64,000 bases of DNA. Source: Salinivirgaceae bacterium (GTDB lineage Bacteria; Bacteroidota; Bacteroidia; Bacteroidales; SZUA-534). A program made the position numbers and the translations under genes. How positions within the stretch are numbered: position 1 is the first letter of the stretch; every line of letters starts with the position of its first letter. The notes beneath the pieces were generated by a model, which saw nothing but the letters and a program-made list of their open reading frames with translations, was not told where the DNA came from and made no database searches. Below, piece by piece: positions 42,406-51,641 of the stretch. Where the stretch lies: contig JAKSOL010000013.1 in NCBI GenBank assembly GCA_024405635.1, positions 1 to 64,000 on the forward strand, written 5' to 3'.

Positions 42406-44283
42406 ATGAACTTCAAACAACTGATTTTTAGCATTTTGCTATCAATTACCATATTCAACGCATCGGCACAAGATGACGTTGAAATGCTAATTGGTCAGTT
42501 AACAGAAATTGCCCAAACTCAACTAAACGAAGGCAACGACAAACGCGCAGCCTACACACTTAACAAACTTGGCTTATTATATTGGCAAGAAGGAATGATT
42601 CCTCAAGCCGTAAACTCGTTGCGTCAAGCCGCAGAGTTGTTTGAACACAGCAAGATGCAAGCCGAAGCCCGCAACATTTACACCAATCTGGGCACAGCTT
42701 ATAGTGATATTAACGACATAAACATGGCCATTTGGAGCTATGAGCAAAGTTTGAGAATGCGACGAGCCATTGGCGACAAAAACGGCATTGCATCAGGCTT
42801 AATTGACCTTGCCCATGCACAAATGGCAAACGAATATTACCAAGACGCTACCGATAATTTGGAAGAGTCGCTAAAACTAACAACCGAGACAAAACACATT
42901 GACTTGTCAATTGAAAGTTGCAAGCGACTAGTTAAAACCTACAGCGCAATGGGCAATAACAAAAAATCGGCCGAATATGCAGCAAAAGCCGAATCGTTTA
43001 AAGCCTACGCAAACGAGCAATCGGTTCGCGAAACACTTGCACAACAAGAACTTGAATCAAAAATACAGCTTGCCAAATCGGACGAAGAATTGCGCGAAGA
43101 ACGACTTCGCAGCGAATTGGAACGTTTGAGAGGCGAAAACGAGCGCATTGCATTCGACAACGCCATTCGCCGCAAACAAGATAGTTTGTTCCTTGCCGAG
43201 CAACTAGCTCAAAACCGGCAAAACCAAATCGACATTCTGAACAAGGAGAACGAGCAAAAGCAACGAGAACTTGCACTTAAGGCCGAAACCGAAAAAATGA
43301 TGAAATGGCTTTTGCTTGCTGGTGTAATCATCATTATTCTAACGCTTATATTCCTAACATCGGTGGCCATAAGCAGCCGCAAGCGCAAACGCATGAACCA
43401 AATGCTTAACGAGAGTAACAAGAACATTAAGCGAATTAATGCTGAAGTAGTTGAAAAAAACAAGGAAATACAACAACAGAAGGCCGACATTGAAGCCAGT
43501 ATATCTGCAGCACTATCAATTCAGTCGGCAATGTTGGGCGAAGCAAGCCAAATAACCAATCACATTGAAGAGTCGTTCATATTCTTCCGCCCTCGCGATG
43601 TTGTAAGCGGCGACTTTTATTGGATGCGAGAAGGTAAAGACCTAAAATTCAACAAAGTAAACAACACATCACCCGAACTAAACAATAAATTTTTTGTTTC
43701 GGCAATTGACTGTACTGGACATGGTGTCCCTGGTGCGTTTATGACTATGATGGGCTTTAATGCGTTGAATAACATTACAGACGACGGCATTGTTGAGCCA
43801 AACGAAATATTAAGCGAGCTGCACCGCAACATTTACCACAACATGAAACAAGAGTCGAGCGATAGCCACGAAGGTATGGACATGACTATGTGTGTAATTG
43901 ACCGTGCTACCAAAACAATGGACTTTGTTGGGGCAAACAACCCTTTGCTTTACATACAAAATGGCGAATTACTACAAATAAAAGGAGACCGATATGGTAT
44001 TGGTGGCGGACACGAAGAAAACCTTGCGTTTACCAAGCATACAATTGATGTTAGCCAACCAACTTGGTGCTACATATTCTCCGATGGTTACACCGACCAG
44101 TTTAACAGCGACGGTACTCGCAAATTTATGATTGGCACATTCAAGAAACTTCTTCTTGAGATTTATGACAAATCGCCCGAAGAACAAATGCAAATTCTTG
44201 AGCAACGCCACCTCGATTTCCGTGGCACTCATCGCCAACTTGACGATATGCTAGTTATTGGCTTTAAAATCAATTTAAAATAG
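42406..44283 (+). CDS. TPR-containing PP2C/SpoIIE phosphatase 1 (SiaA-like)
   Basis: Membrane-bound serine/threonine phosphatase of 625 residues: signal peptide (1-20, NASAQ), TPR repeats (about 25-200), a charged coiled coil (about 205-300), one transmembrane helix (about 300-325), a second coiled coil, and a PP2C_SIG domain (about 395-625). Metal-binding motifs VSGDFYW, AIDCTGHGVPGAFM and FSDGYTDQF plus the final RQLDDMLVIG are intact. Such proteins dephosphorylate anti-anti-sigma or SiaC-type partners. ATG 42406, with AAGGA upstream, replaces 42349, which lacks a signal sequence. No partner gene is adjacent; SiaC paralogues at 20.3 and 28.0 kb are candidates. Confidence 0.9.
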   Translation: MNFKQLIFSILLSITIFNASAQDDVEMLIGQLTEIAQTQLNEGNDKRAAYTLNKLGLLYWQEGMIPQAVNSLRQAAELFEHSKMQAEARNIYTNLGTAYSDINDINMAIWSYEQSLRMRRAIGDKNGIASGLIDLAHAQMANEYYQDATDNLEESLKLTTETKHIDLSIESCKRLVKTYSAMGNNKKSAEYAAKAESFKAYANEQSVRETLAQQELESKIQLAKSDEELREERLRSELERLRGENERIAFDNAIRRKQDSLFLAEQLAQNRQNQIDILNKENEQKQRELALKAETEKMMKWLLLAGVIIIILTLIFLTSVAISSRKRKRMNQMLNESNKNIKRINAEVVEKNKEIQQQKADIEASISAALSIQSAMLGEASQITNHIEESFIFFRPRDVVSGDFYWMREGKDLKFNKVNNTSPELNNKFFVSAIDCTGHGVPGAFMTMMGFNALNNITDDGIVEPNEILSELHRNIYHNMKQESSDSHEGMDMTMCVIDRATKTMDFVGANNPLLYIQNGELLQIKGDRYGIGGGHEENLAFTKHTIDVSQPTWCYIFSDGYTDQFNSDGTRKFMIGTFKKLLLEIYDKSPEEQMQILEQRHLDFRGTHRQLDDMLVIGFKINLK

Positions 44284-44336
44284 ACATTAAAAGTGTTTTC
44301 ATTCAGCAAATGAAATTGTACAAAATAACGCGCAAC

Positions 44337-44377
44337 AAAAAAGCGGGAACCTTTACATAATAAAGATTCCCGCTTTT
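44337..44377. terminator. Terminator between phosphatase 1 and lolA
   Basis: A 16-bp stem with one C:A mismatch (AAAAGCGGGAACCTTTA and TAAAGATTCCCGCTTTT) between convergent genes. Confidence 0.85.
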
Positions 44378-44394
44378 GTTTTTATCGGTTGCTA

Positions 44395-45039
44395 TTATTT
44401 CTCCTTTTGATTAGGCTTTTTAACTGGTTTTGCATAAACCGACTCATTAATGTTTGGATTGAAAACCTTCGATTTGGTGTCGTAAGTTGTAACATTTCCG
44501 TTATTCTCTTCCATTACCAACGAGCACAAAGTCAAATCCTTTTTGCTGTAACTAAGCACCATTTTAGTCATTTTGGACTTAGAACCTTTTTCTTTTTGCA
44601 TAGTAAAGATGTAATAATCAGCCGATTGCGAAAATTCAGCCTTGGTAGCGTTTTCTGCAGCAACAGCATTCACATCACCTGCAATGCTCATAAGCAAAGT
44701 GTTTTTCAATGTGCGCATCTGCACATTATTCTTTGTATTGAAATCGTTTCGACGATCGCCAGAAATGATTAACAACGACTCGCCTGTTATAAGCAACAAA
44801 TTACCTTCAGGATTGGTGTACTTCATGCAAAGTTTATCGGCCCTGTTAAAGTACAAATCGCCAGAATTAACCACCTCTTTGTCCATCATAGCCATTTTTT
44901 TTGTTTGAGTAAACTGACACGAAACTGTGTTATACTTCTCGTTGGCTTTCAATATTTTAGCTATAATCTCATCGGCCGATTGTGCCATACTTGCAAACGT
45001 TGCTGACACTAGCAACATTAATAATGTTATTTTTCTCAT
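44395..45039 (-). CDS. LolA-like outer-membrane lipoprotein carrier
   Basis: Periplasmic protein of 214 residues: signal peptide (1-19, FASMAQS), then a LolA/LolB-type half-barrel with YNTVSCQFTQTK, NSGDLYFNRADKLCMKYTNPEG and a SVYAKP end. Housekeeping LolA carries lipoproteins to the outer membrane. LolA-like proteins also occur in aryl-polyene/flexirubin clusters. Being 10 nt behind fabG and in one operon with a desaturase-like oxidoreductase, this one may belong to a lipid or pigment pathway. ATG 45039 was chosen over 45069, which would overlap fabG and spoil the signal peptide. Cys in the mature part is unusual for LolA. Confidence 0.83.
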   Translation of the reverse strand: MRKITLLMLLVSATFASMAQSADEIIAKILKANEKYNTVSCQFTQTKKMAMMDKEVVNSGDLYFNRADKLCMKYTNPEGNLLLITGESLLIISGDRRNDFNTKNNVQMRTLKNTLLMSIAGDVNAVAAENATKAEFSQSADYYIFTMQKEKGSKSKMTKMVLSYSKKDLTLCSLVMEENNGNVTTYDTKSKVFNPNINESVYAKPVKKPNQKEK

Positions 45040-45049
45040 TTTCAATAGT

Positions 45050-45778
45050 TTAAGAATACAAACCACCATTAATTGAAATCACCTCGCCTGTAATATATGC
45101 AGCATTTGGCGAAGCTAAAAATCCTATAAGATCAGCAACCTCCTCAGGTTGACCAAATCGGTTTGCTGGAATTTGAGCCTTAAGAGCAGCCTCGTCAAGA
45201 CCTTCAACCATATCGGTTTTAATAAAACCAGGAGCAACGGCATTAACAGTAACGCCCTTACGTCCAACCTCTTGCGCCAAAGCTTTTGTGGCTGCTATAA
45301 CTCCACCCTTGGCAGCCGAATAATTAGTTTGTCCAGGCAGTCCTTTTAGTCCCGAAAGTGAAGCAACATTGATAATTCGACCATACTTTTTGCGCAACAT
45401 ATTTTTAATAAGTGGACGTGTTACGTTATAGAACGAGTTGAGCGCAATGCCAAGCACTTTGTACCAATCGTTTGGCTCCATAAATACAAGTAAATTGTCT
45501 TTGCGGATACCTGCATTGTTCACCAAAACCTCAATGTAACTATCGGCATGAGACTCTTGCCACTCGTTTAATTTTTGTTCGGTTTGTTCAAGATTCGACA
45601 CATCAAACTTTAGCAACTCGCCATCAGAGCCAGCCTCGCGCACAAGGTCAAGTGTTTTTTCGGCTTCAGCATCGTTCGACACATAATTAATTACCACATT
45701 GTAGCCCATTGAAGCTAGTTTGACGCATACCGCACGGCCTATTCCACGGCTGCCCCCAGTTACTAATGCATATTTCAT
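45050..45778 (-). CDS. fabG: 3-oxoacyl-ACP reductase
   Basis: NADPH-dependent SDR that reduces 3-oxoacyl-ACP. The 242-residue protein has TGGSRGIG (7-14), NNAG (87-90) and the triad S140, Y153, K157 (YSAAK). The pattern AKGGVIAATKALAQE and the end ITGEVISINGG are typical of FabG. It sits between a CrtI-like oxidoreductase (21 nt upstream) and lolA (10 nt downstream), so it is probably a pathway-specific paralogue and not the fatty-acid housekeeping enzyme, which is usually near acpP and fabF. Confidence 0.88.
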   Translation of the reverse strand: MKYALVTGGSRGIGRAVCVKLASMGYNVVINYVSNDAEAEKTLDLVREAGSDGELLKFDVSNLEQTEQKLNEWQESHADSYIEVLVNNAGIRKDNLLVFMEPNDWYKVLGIALNSFYNVTRPLIKNMLRKKYGRIINVASLSGLKGLPGQTNYSAAKGGVIAATKALAQEVGRKGVTVNAVAPGFIKTDMVEGLDEAALKAQIPANRFGQPEEVADLIGFLASPNAAYITGEVISINGGLYS

Positions 45779-45799
45779 ATATTACTGATTAATAGTTAA

Positions 45800-47272
45800 T
45801 TATTTAAATTTTAAATCGCTTATTGCAGCCTCCATTCCAACAACTTCGGCACAAGTAAAAAACGATGACATTGTTACGCCCAATACACCATGCAAATTTA
45901 GGTTTTGTCCAGTAAGTAGCAAATTTGGCACTGGTGTGCGCGGAGTAAGCAATGTGTATAGCAAATTACCATAGTTTTTGCGTATTCCATAAGCCGAACC
46001 TTGAGCTGTTGCTGTGTAGTCGCGATAAGTTAATGGTGTACTAGTATAAACTTTGTCAACTGCTTCTGGCAAATTTGGTAAAACACTAGACGCCAAACTA
46101 ATACACTCGTCAGCTTTGCGTTGCTTAAACAACAAATAATCGTTACCGCGCCTACCCACATGCGTTTCGGACCATTTTTCAACTTCGCTCCATTGCATTG
46201 GTGTCAAAATATCGATGTTTGTTGCATAATATCCATTTTGCGGCACTCGGTAACTTATAAGAGCCGATTGCGTTTTACCAACAGTTGCAGCATTCCACAA
46301 ATCGCTAGTTGAATAAACAAACTGATTGCGATTCAAGTACTTAACAGCATTTGGTTTTAGACTGATATTGGCAGTAAACATGCCAAAAGTGTTTTCTAAG
46401 TTACTTATGCGTTTACGATATATATTACGAACCAATTTACTATCCTTCAACAAGTTGAGCGTTGATGCTGGATGAATATCTGAAATAACCGTATCGGCCT
46501 CAATCAATTCTGCGCCATTAACCTCAACCGCCGAAATACGACCTTCGGTTTCAATAAGTTTTGTAACCGCAGCATTTGATTTAATAGTTCCACCCAACCG
46601 CTCGATATTAGCAGCCAGTTTATCAGCAATCTGCGAGCCAGAGCCTTGCAAACGCCATGCGCTTTGAATAAAAGAGCTATTTATTTGTGCAAAAATATAA
46701 AGCGGTAAAGTGCTGGCATTCAGCTCCATTTTAAGCGATGTACCACTTAAAACATTCCGAAGTAGTGGATCGCTGATTGTTTCGTTAAGGTACTCGTATG
46801 CCGAACGAGCAAACAACGATTGACTAAAAATAGCATCGCCTTTGGGATTAAAACTATCGGCAATGCCGTTGCCCACCTTTTGCAAAAATTCGGTATATGT
46901 GCGCAAATTTTGGCGCTGCGATGGAAATTGTTCCGACAATCGCTCAGCAAATTGCTCATAACCATTGGCAAAAAAATACGATTTTCCCCCAATAACAACT
47001 TCGTCAAAGGCATTGTTATCAAGCTGATGCCAAGGTAAATCCATCAAACCAAAGTAGTTGAACAATATATTAAGAGGTTGACCATCTGCTAAACCTCCAA
47101 CATAATGAAAGCCAGTATCGAATTCATTTTCAGCACGTTTAAAAGACTGCAAGCAACCACCTAACACATGCTCCTTTTCAAGAATACAAATGTTTAGTCC
47201 TTTTTTTGCCAAAATGTATCCGCATTGCAAGCCACCCAAGCCTGCTCCAATTATGATAACATCGTATTTCAT
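45800..47272 (-). CDS. FAD-dependent oxidoreductase, phytoene desaturase/retinol saturase-like
   Basis: Flavoprotein of 490 residues. The N-terminal dinucleotide-binding motif IIGAGLGGLQCGYILA (about 6-21) is followed by ILEKEHVLGGCLQSF, the CrtI/retinol-saturase form. The C-terminal FAD contact region has LLTGQNLNLHGVLGV. Substrate is unknown; relatives act on isoprenoid chains or polyenes, including aryl-polyene clusters. It is first gene of the operon with fabG and lolA. ATG 47272 (MKYDVIIIG) was preferred to 47314 because a -7 box lies at 47293-47300, between the two. Confidence 0.85.
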   Translation of the reverse strand: MKYDVIIIGAGLGGLQCGYILAKKGLNICILEKEHVLGGCLQSFKRAENEFDTGFHYVGGLADGQPLNILFNYFGLMDLPWHQLDNNAFDEVVIGGKSYFFANGYEQFAERLSEQFPSQRQNLRTYTEFLQKVGNGIADSFNPKGDAIFSQSLFARSAYEYLNETISDPLLRNVLSGTSLKMELNASTLPLYIFAQINSSFIQSAWRLQGSGSQIADKLAANIERLGGTIKSNAAVTKLIETEGRISAVEVNGAELIEADTVISDIHPASTLNLLKDSKLVRNIYRKRISNLENTFGMFTANISLKPNAVKYLNRNQFVYSTSDLWNAATVGKTQSALISYRVPQNGYYATNIDILTPMQWSEVEKWSETHVGRRGNDYLLFKQRKADECISLASSVLPNLPEAVDKVYTSTPLTYRDYTATAQGSAYGIRKNYGNLLYTLLTPRTPVPNLLLTGQNLNLHGVLGVTMSSFFTCAEVVGMEAAISDLKFK

Positions 47273-47292
47273 TGTTTCGTATTGCGAATTGA

Positions 47293-47300
47293 CAAAAGTA
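47293..47300 (-). promoter_or_regulatory. -7 box of the oxidoreductase-fabG-lolA operon
   Basis: Minus-strand TACTTTTG, 21 nt upstream of ATG 47272. A further ATG at 47314 lies upstream of this box and so is not used. Confidence 0.5.
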
Positions 47301-47687
47301 TTCAAATGACCCAAGTTTAACGCTTTGTTAACACAAGTTTAACTCACACTAGGCAAATTCACTTTATAGGCAATACTTATAAAATCAGATGCATTTATAG
47401 CTCTAACCTACTAAGAAACAATATGTTTAATAACAAAAAGCACAAAACAAGCGCCTGCTATTAGCAAATTTTAAAATGGTGCATAACTATGGTTAAAAAG
47501 AGTTAAAAAAGCATTGTGAACAACTTTGCTAATTGCTCTGCAAACGCATTGAAAAATAGGCTTTTGCGCTTGTTAAAAAAAATAATCGCGACTTTTGTTT
47601 TATACTGATTATCAAGGCATTACATTTTTGTTGATAATGATGTGAATAACAAAAAGCCAAGTCCACAAGGCTACATTTTTACATTGA
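47301..47687. other. Intergenic region between the oxidoreductase operon and nrdD
   Basis: About 390 AT-rich bases with no good frame on either strand. It separates divergent operons. No terminator-like hairpin, tRNA or clear regulator site was recognised. Confidence 0.4.
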
Positions 47688-47695
47688 TAAATTTG
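47688..47695 (+). promoter_or_regulatory. -7 box of nrdD with long 5' UTR
   Basis: TAAATTTG followed by CATG. It is 184 nt before the nrdD ATG, so the transcript would carry an unusually long leader. No TTTG at -33. Confidence 0.4.
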
Positions 47696-47879
47696 CATGT
47701 GTTAATCGTCATCTTCAAAACACGAGCCCTAATAGCCAAAGTTTGAAGGAAACCATAACAAATGCAAAAAAAAGCACCTAAACAAAAGTTTGGGCTAGGA
47801 ATTGTGGGCGAAGAGCGAAACAAAAAGTGGATTATTAGCATTGAGTGCACACAAAGTAAAACGTTATTAAACAAAGGGT

Positions 47880-50087
47880 ATGATACAAACGGTAGTAAAA
47901 CGCGACGGGCGAATCGTAGGGTTCAATCAAGAGAAGATTGAAGCAGCAATTAGAAAAGCAATGTTCCAAACCGATGCAGGTGAAGACGAGAGTTTAATTC
48001 TCAAAATATCAGACCGCATTGCATACAAAGGCAAAAACCAAATGTCGGTTGAAGCAATTCAAGACATGGTAGAGAACGAGTTAATGAACTCGTCGCGCAA
48101 AGACGTTGCTCGCGTTTACATTTCGTACCGCGACAAACGTAGCGTTGCCCGTAAAGCCAAAACTCGCGATATATTCACCGAAATTATTGAGGCAAAAAGC
48201 AACGATGTAACTCGCGAAAATGCAAATATGAATACCGACACACCTGCCGGTATGATGATGAAATTTGCAAGCGAAAGCACCAAGCCATTTGTTGACGATT
48301 ACCTACTATCGCCCGATGTAAAATCGGCTGTGCGCAATGCCTACCTTCACATTCACGACAAAGACTACTACCCTACCAAGTCGCTTACCTGTGTTCAACA
48401 TCCACTTGACAAAATATTGAACTACGGATTTACCGCCGGTCATGGCGAAAGCCGCCCTGCAAAACGTATTGAAACAGCTGGAGTATTGGGCTGTATTTCA
48501 ATGGAAACTGTGCAAAACGAAATGCACGGAGGACAAGCTATTCCTGCCTTCGACTTTTACTTGGCTCCATACGTTCGCTATTCATACATTGAGGAAATAA
48601 AAGTACTTGAACGTCTTTATGGCGAACAATTCAACGATTTGTACAACGCTGAAATTGAAGACTATCTAATTAAAGACCTTGATGGTTTGCAAGGCAAAGA
48701 GCGAGTTATGCAACACGCTATAAACCGTACAGTGAACCGTGTACACCAATCAATGGAGGCCTTTATTCACAATATGAACACCATTCACTCACGCGGAGGT
48801 AACCAAGTGGTTTTCAGTTCAGTAAACTACGGAACCGACACCTCGGCCGAGGGACGTTGCATTATACGAGAATTACTTTTGAGCACCTACGACGGTGTAG
48901 GTAATGGGTCAACCGCCATCTTCCCAATTCAGATTTGGAAAAAGAAACGCGGAGTAAACTATTTGCCAGAAGACAAAAACTACGACCTATACACTTTAGC
49001 GTGCAAAGTAACAACCAAACGATTCTTCCCTAACTACCTTAACCTTGACGCCACTTTTAACCAACACGAAAAATGGCAAGCAAACGACCCAAATCGCTTT
49101 GAGTACGAAGTAGCTACAATGGGATGCCGCACCCGCGTGTTTGAAAACCGATTTGGCGAAAAAACATCAATCGGACGTGGCAATATATCGTTCTCAACAA
49201 TAAACATTGTACGTCTTGCCATTGAATGCATGGACATTAAAAACCAAGACGACCGCATTGAGCAATTCTTCAAGAAACTTGACGATGTATTGGAAATAAC
49301 TGCAACACAATTGGAAGAACGCTACAATTTCCAAAAAACAGCATTGGCAAAACAATTCCCTTTGCTAATGTCGCGACTATGGGTTGGCAGCGAAAACCTA
49401 AAACCAAACGACACAATTGAAAGCGTAATAAACCAAGGCACATTAGGCATTGGCTTTATTGGATTGGCCGAATGTTTGAAAGCTCTTGTTGGATACCACC
49501 ACGGCGAAAGCGAAGAGGCTCAAAAACTTGGTTTACGCATAGTAACCCACATGCGCGACCGAGCTAACGAATTCAGCGAAAAAAGAAAACACAACTATTC
49601 AATATTGGCTACTCCAGCCGAAGGCCTTTCGGGTGCATTCACTCGCAAAGACAAAAAAACCTTTGGCATAATTGAAGGCGTTACTGACCGTGAATACTAC
49701 ACAAACTCAAACCACGTGCCAGTTTATTTCAAATGTACCGCCATGAAAAAAGCCGAAATTGAAGCACCATACCACGATTTAACTCGCGGCGGTCATATTT
49801 TCTACGTTGAACTTGATGGCGACGCAACCCACAACCCCGATGTTGTAATGCGCGTGGTTGACATGATGGACAAATTCAACATGGGTTACGGTTCGATAAA
49901 CCACAACCGCAACCGTTGCATGGATTGCGGATACGAAAACGCCGACAAGGAAATGACAGCTTGCCCAAAATGCGGCTCAACTAACATTGACCGATTGCAA
50001 CGCATTACTGGCTACTTAGTTGGCACCACCGACCGTTGGAACCACGCTAAACTTTGCGAATTAAACGACAGAACAACCCACAAATAA
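47880..50087 (+). CDS. nrdD: Anaerobic ribonucleoside-triphosphate reductase
   Basis: Class III, glycyl-radical enzyme reducing NTPs to dNTPs under anaerobiosis. It has 735 residues. An N-terminal ATP-cone (about 1-95, VVKRDGR..GFNQEKI) provides allosteric control. The C-terminal zinc site has CMDCG and CPKCG, followed by the glycyl radical loop RITGYLVGT (G711). Activase nrdG begins 9 nt downstream. Presence fits an anaerobic or facultative host. Confidence 0.97.
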   Translation: MIQTVVKRDGRIVGFNQEKIEAAIRKAMFQTDAGEDESLILKISDRIAYKGKNQMSVEAIQDMVENELMNSSRKDVARVYISYRDKRSVARKAKTRDIFTEIIEAKSNDVTRENANMNTDTPAGMMMKFASESTKPFVDDYLLSPDVKSAVRNAYLHIHDKDYYPTKSLTCVQHPLDKILNYGFTAGHGESRPAKRIETAGVLGCISMETVQNEMHGGQAIPAFDFYLAPYVRYSYIEEIKVLERLYGEQFNDLYNAEIEDYLIKDLDGLQGKERVMQHAINRTVNRVHQSMEAFIHNMNTIHSRGGNQVVFSSVNYGTDTSAEGRCIIRELLLSTYDGVGNGSTAIFPIQIWKKKRGVNYLPEDKNYDLYTLACKVTTKRFFPNYLNLDATFNQHEKWQANDPNRFEYEVATMGCRTRVFENRFGEKTSIGRGNISFSTINIVRLAIECMDIKNQDDRIEQFFKKLDDVLEITATQLEERYNFQKTALAKQFPLLMSRLWVGSENLKPNDTIESVINQGTLGIGFIGLAECLKALVGYHHGESEEAQKLGLRIVTHMRDRANEFSEKRKHNYSILATPAEGLSGAFTRKDKKTFGIIEGVTDREYYTNSNHVPVYFKCTAMKKAEIEAPYHDLTRGGHIFYVELDGDATHNPDVVMRVVDMMDKFNMGYGSINHNRNRCMDCGYENADKEMTACPKCGSTNIDRLQRITGYLVGTTDRWNHAKLCELNDRTTHK

Positions 50088-50096
50088 TAGCGCAAA

Positions 50097-50651
50097 ATGA
50101 AGTTAATGCTGATGGATGTGATAGAATATACCACATCTGACGGACCTGGGTTTAGAACATCGATTTACTCGTCGGGTTGCAGCCACCAATGCAAAAATTG
50201 CCAAAATCCGCAAACGTGGAACTTGGCAGCCGGAAACCCTGTTGAGGTTGACGACTTGCTAAAAATGGTGATGAACTTTGAGTTTGCCGACGTAACTTTT
50301 TCGGGCGGCGACCCTTTCTTTCAGGTTGAAGCATTTACCGAATTGGCTCAAAAAATTAAAGCAAATAGTTCAAAAAACATTTGGTGCTACACTGGTTATA
50401 CTTTTGAACAAATTGTGGCAAACAAACACTTGAGCATGATGCTGCCTCACATTGACGTGTTGGTTGACGGTAGGTTTATTGAGGAACTTAAAGACCCTGA
50501 CTTGTTGTTTCGCGGCAGCTCAAACCAACGACTGATTGATGTGCAAGCTTCAATAAAAAAAGGTGAGACTGTTTTGTTAGACTACAATCCATTCAACCTA
50601 AAAACGCAAGCTAAGCACGCATCGTCGGCACTACAATTTCAGCATGTATAA
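50097..50651 (+). CDS. nrdG: Anaerobic ribonucleotide reductase activase
   Basis: Radical SAM enzyme that generates the glycyl radical on NrdD. It has 184 residues and the cluster motif C28-x3-C32-x2-C35 in SSGCSHQCKNCQN, TSDGPGFRTS before it and a VTFSGGDPFFQ SAM-binding segment after it. Coupled to nrdD, followed by a terminator. Confidence 0.96.
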   Translation: MKLMLMDVIEYTTSDGPGFRTSIYSSGCSHQCKNCQNPQTWNLAAGNPVEVDDLLKMVMNFEFADVTFSGGDPFFQVEAFTELAQKIKANSSKNIWCYTGYTFEQIVANKHLSMMLPHIDVLVDGRFIEELKDPDLLFRGSSNQRLIDVQASIKKGETVLLDYNPFNLKTQAKHASSALQFQHV

Positions 50652-50669
50652 ATAATTTATACCATAACA

Positions 50670-50706
50670 AAAACGGGAACCTTCAAAACTGAAAGTTCCC
50701 GTTTTT
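50670..50706. terminator. Terminator between nrdG and pyrD
   Basis: A 15-bp stem with one C:A mismatch (AAAACGGGAACCTTC/GAAAGTTCCCGTTTT) and a T tail, between convergent genes. Confidence 0.85.
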
Positions 50707-50726
50707 TTGCATTATCAAGTTGCAAA

Positions 50727-51641
50727 CTACTCTGTCTGCAAGCTATCAATTAGTTCGCTAACCGAATTCATATTGTGACGCTCCAAATAGTCTCTAATAC
50801 CATCAACAATCTTAACAGTAATAGTTGGATCAATAAAGTTTGCAGTGCCCACTTCAACAGCCGACGCTCCTGCAATAAGGAATTCAACAGCATCGGTTGC
50901 ATTCATTATACCCCCCAAACCAACTACTGGAATTTTAACAGCATGCGACACTTGCCAAACCATGCGCAGCGCAATAGGTTTTACCGCAGCACCACTCATT
51001 CCTCCTGTTATGGTTGAAATAACGGGACGTCGGCGTTCAGCATCAATAGCCATACCTAGCAAGGTGTTTATTAGCGATACCGAATCGGCACCACCAGCCT
51101 CAGCAGCTTTTGCAATATCAACAATAGAGGTTACGTTAGGCGTAAGTTTAACCATAAGATGTTTGTGATACACCTTGCGAATAGCGCTCACAATTTCCTC
51201 TGTAGCAACAGGATTGGTGCCAAAAGCCATTCCTCCGTGCTTAACATTTGGGCACGAAATATTCAATTCAATAGCAGGAATAGCGTCCAACTCGTTGATG
51301 CGAGAAGCACACTCAACATAATCGTCGATGGTTGACCCAGATACGTTAACCAACACATTGGTGGTGTACTTAGTAAGTTTAGGATAAATATTCTTGCAGA
51401 AATAGTCAACGCCCTTGTTTTGCAAACCAACAGCGTTAATCATTCCCTGTGGAGTTTCGGCCAAACGAGGGTAAGCATTACCTTCGCGAGGCGCAAGTGT
51501 AGTTCCTTTAACAATGATGCCGCCAAGTGACGAAACATCAATAAAATCGTCGTACTCGTAGCCGTAACCAAACGTGCCCGAGGCTGTCATTACCGGATTT
51601 TTAAGTTGCAATCCGTTTAGGTTTACTGATAAATCTACCAT
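50727..51641 (-). CDS. pyrD: Dihydroorotate dehydrogenase B, catalytic subunit
   Basis: Class 1B enzyme oxidising dihydroorotate to orotate in pyrimidine synthesis, passing electrons to NAD through PyrK. It is 304 residues with an FMN-binding TIM barrel. The catalytic-cysteine loop [13 protein letters not shown], the start-region [13 protein letters not shown] and the C-terminal [12 protein letters not shown] are recognisable. It overlaps the pyrK stop by 7 nt, so it is translated after pyrK. Confidence 0.95.
   Translation of the reverse strand: MVDLSVNLNGLQLKNPVMTASGTFGYGYEYDDFIDVSSLGGIIVKGTTLAPREGNAYPRLAETPQGMINAVGLQNKGVDYFCKNIYPKLTKYTTNVLVNVSGSTIDDYVECASRINELDAIPAIELNISCPNVKHGGMAFGTNPVATEEIVSAIRKVYHKHLMVKLTPNVTSIVDIAKAAEAGGADSVSLINTLLGMAIDAERRRPVISTITGGMSGAAVKPIALRMVWQVSHAVKIPVVGLGGIMNATDAVEFLIAGASAVEVGTANFIDPTITVKIVDGIRDYLERHNMNSVSELIDSLQTE

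Noticed and set aside
47606..47614. Possible FNR-like palindrome TGATTATCA upstream of nrdD
   Set aside because: A 4+1+4 palindrome does not match the TTGAT-N4-ATCAA site and is expected by chance in AT-rich DNA.
47762..47935. Short plus-strand ORF just upstream of and overlapping nrdD in another frame
   Set aside because: No motif, overlaps the nrdD ATG and its opening codons out of frame, and has no promoter or ribosome-binding support beyond chance in AT-rich DNA.
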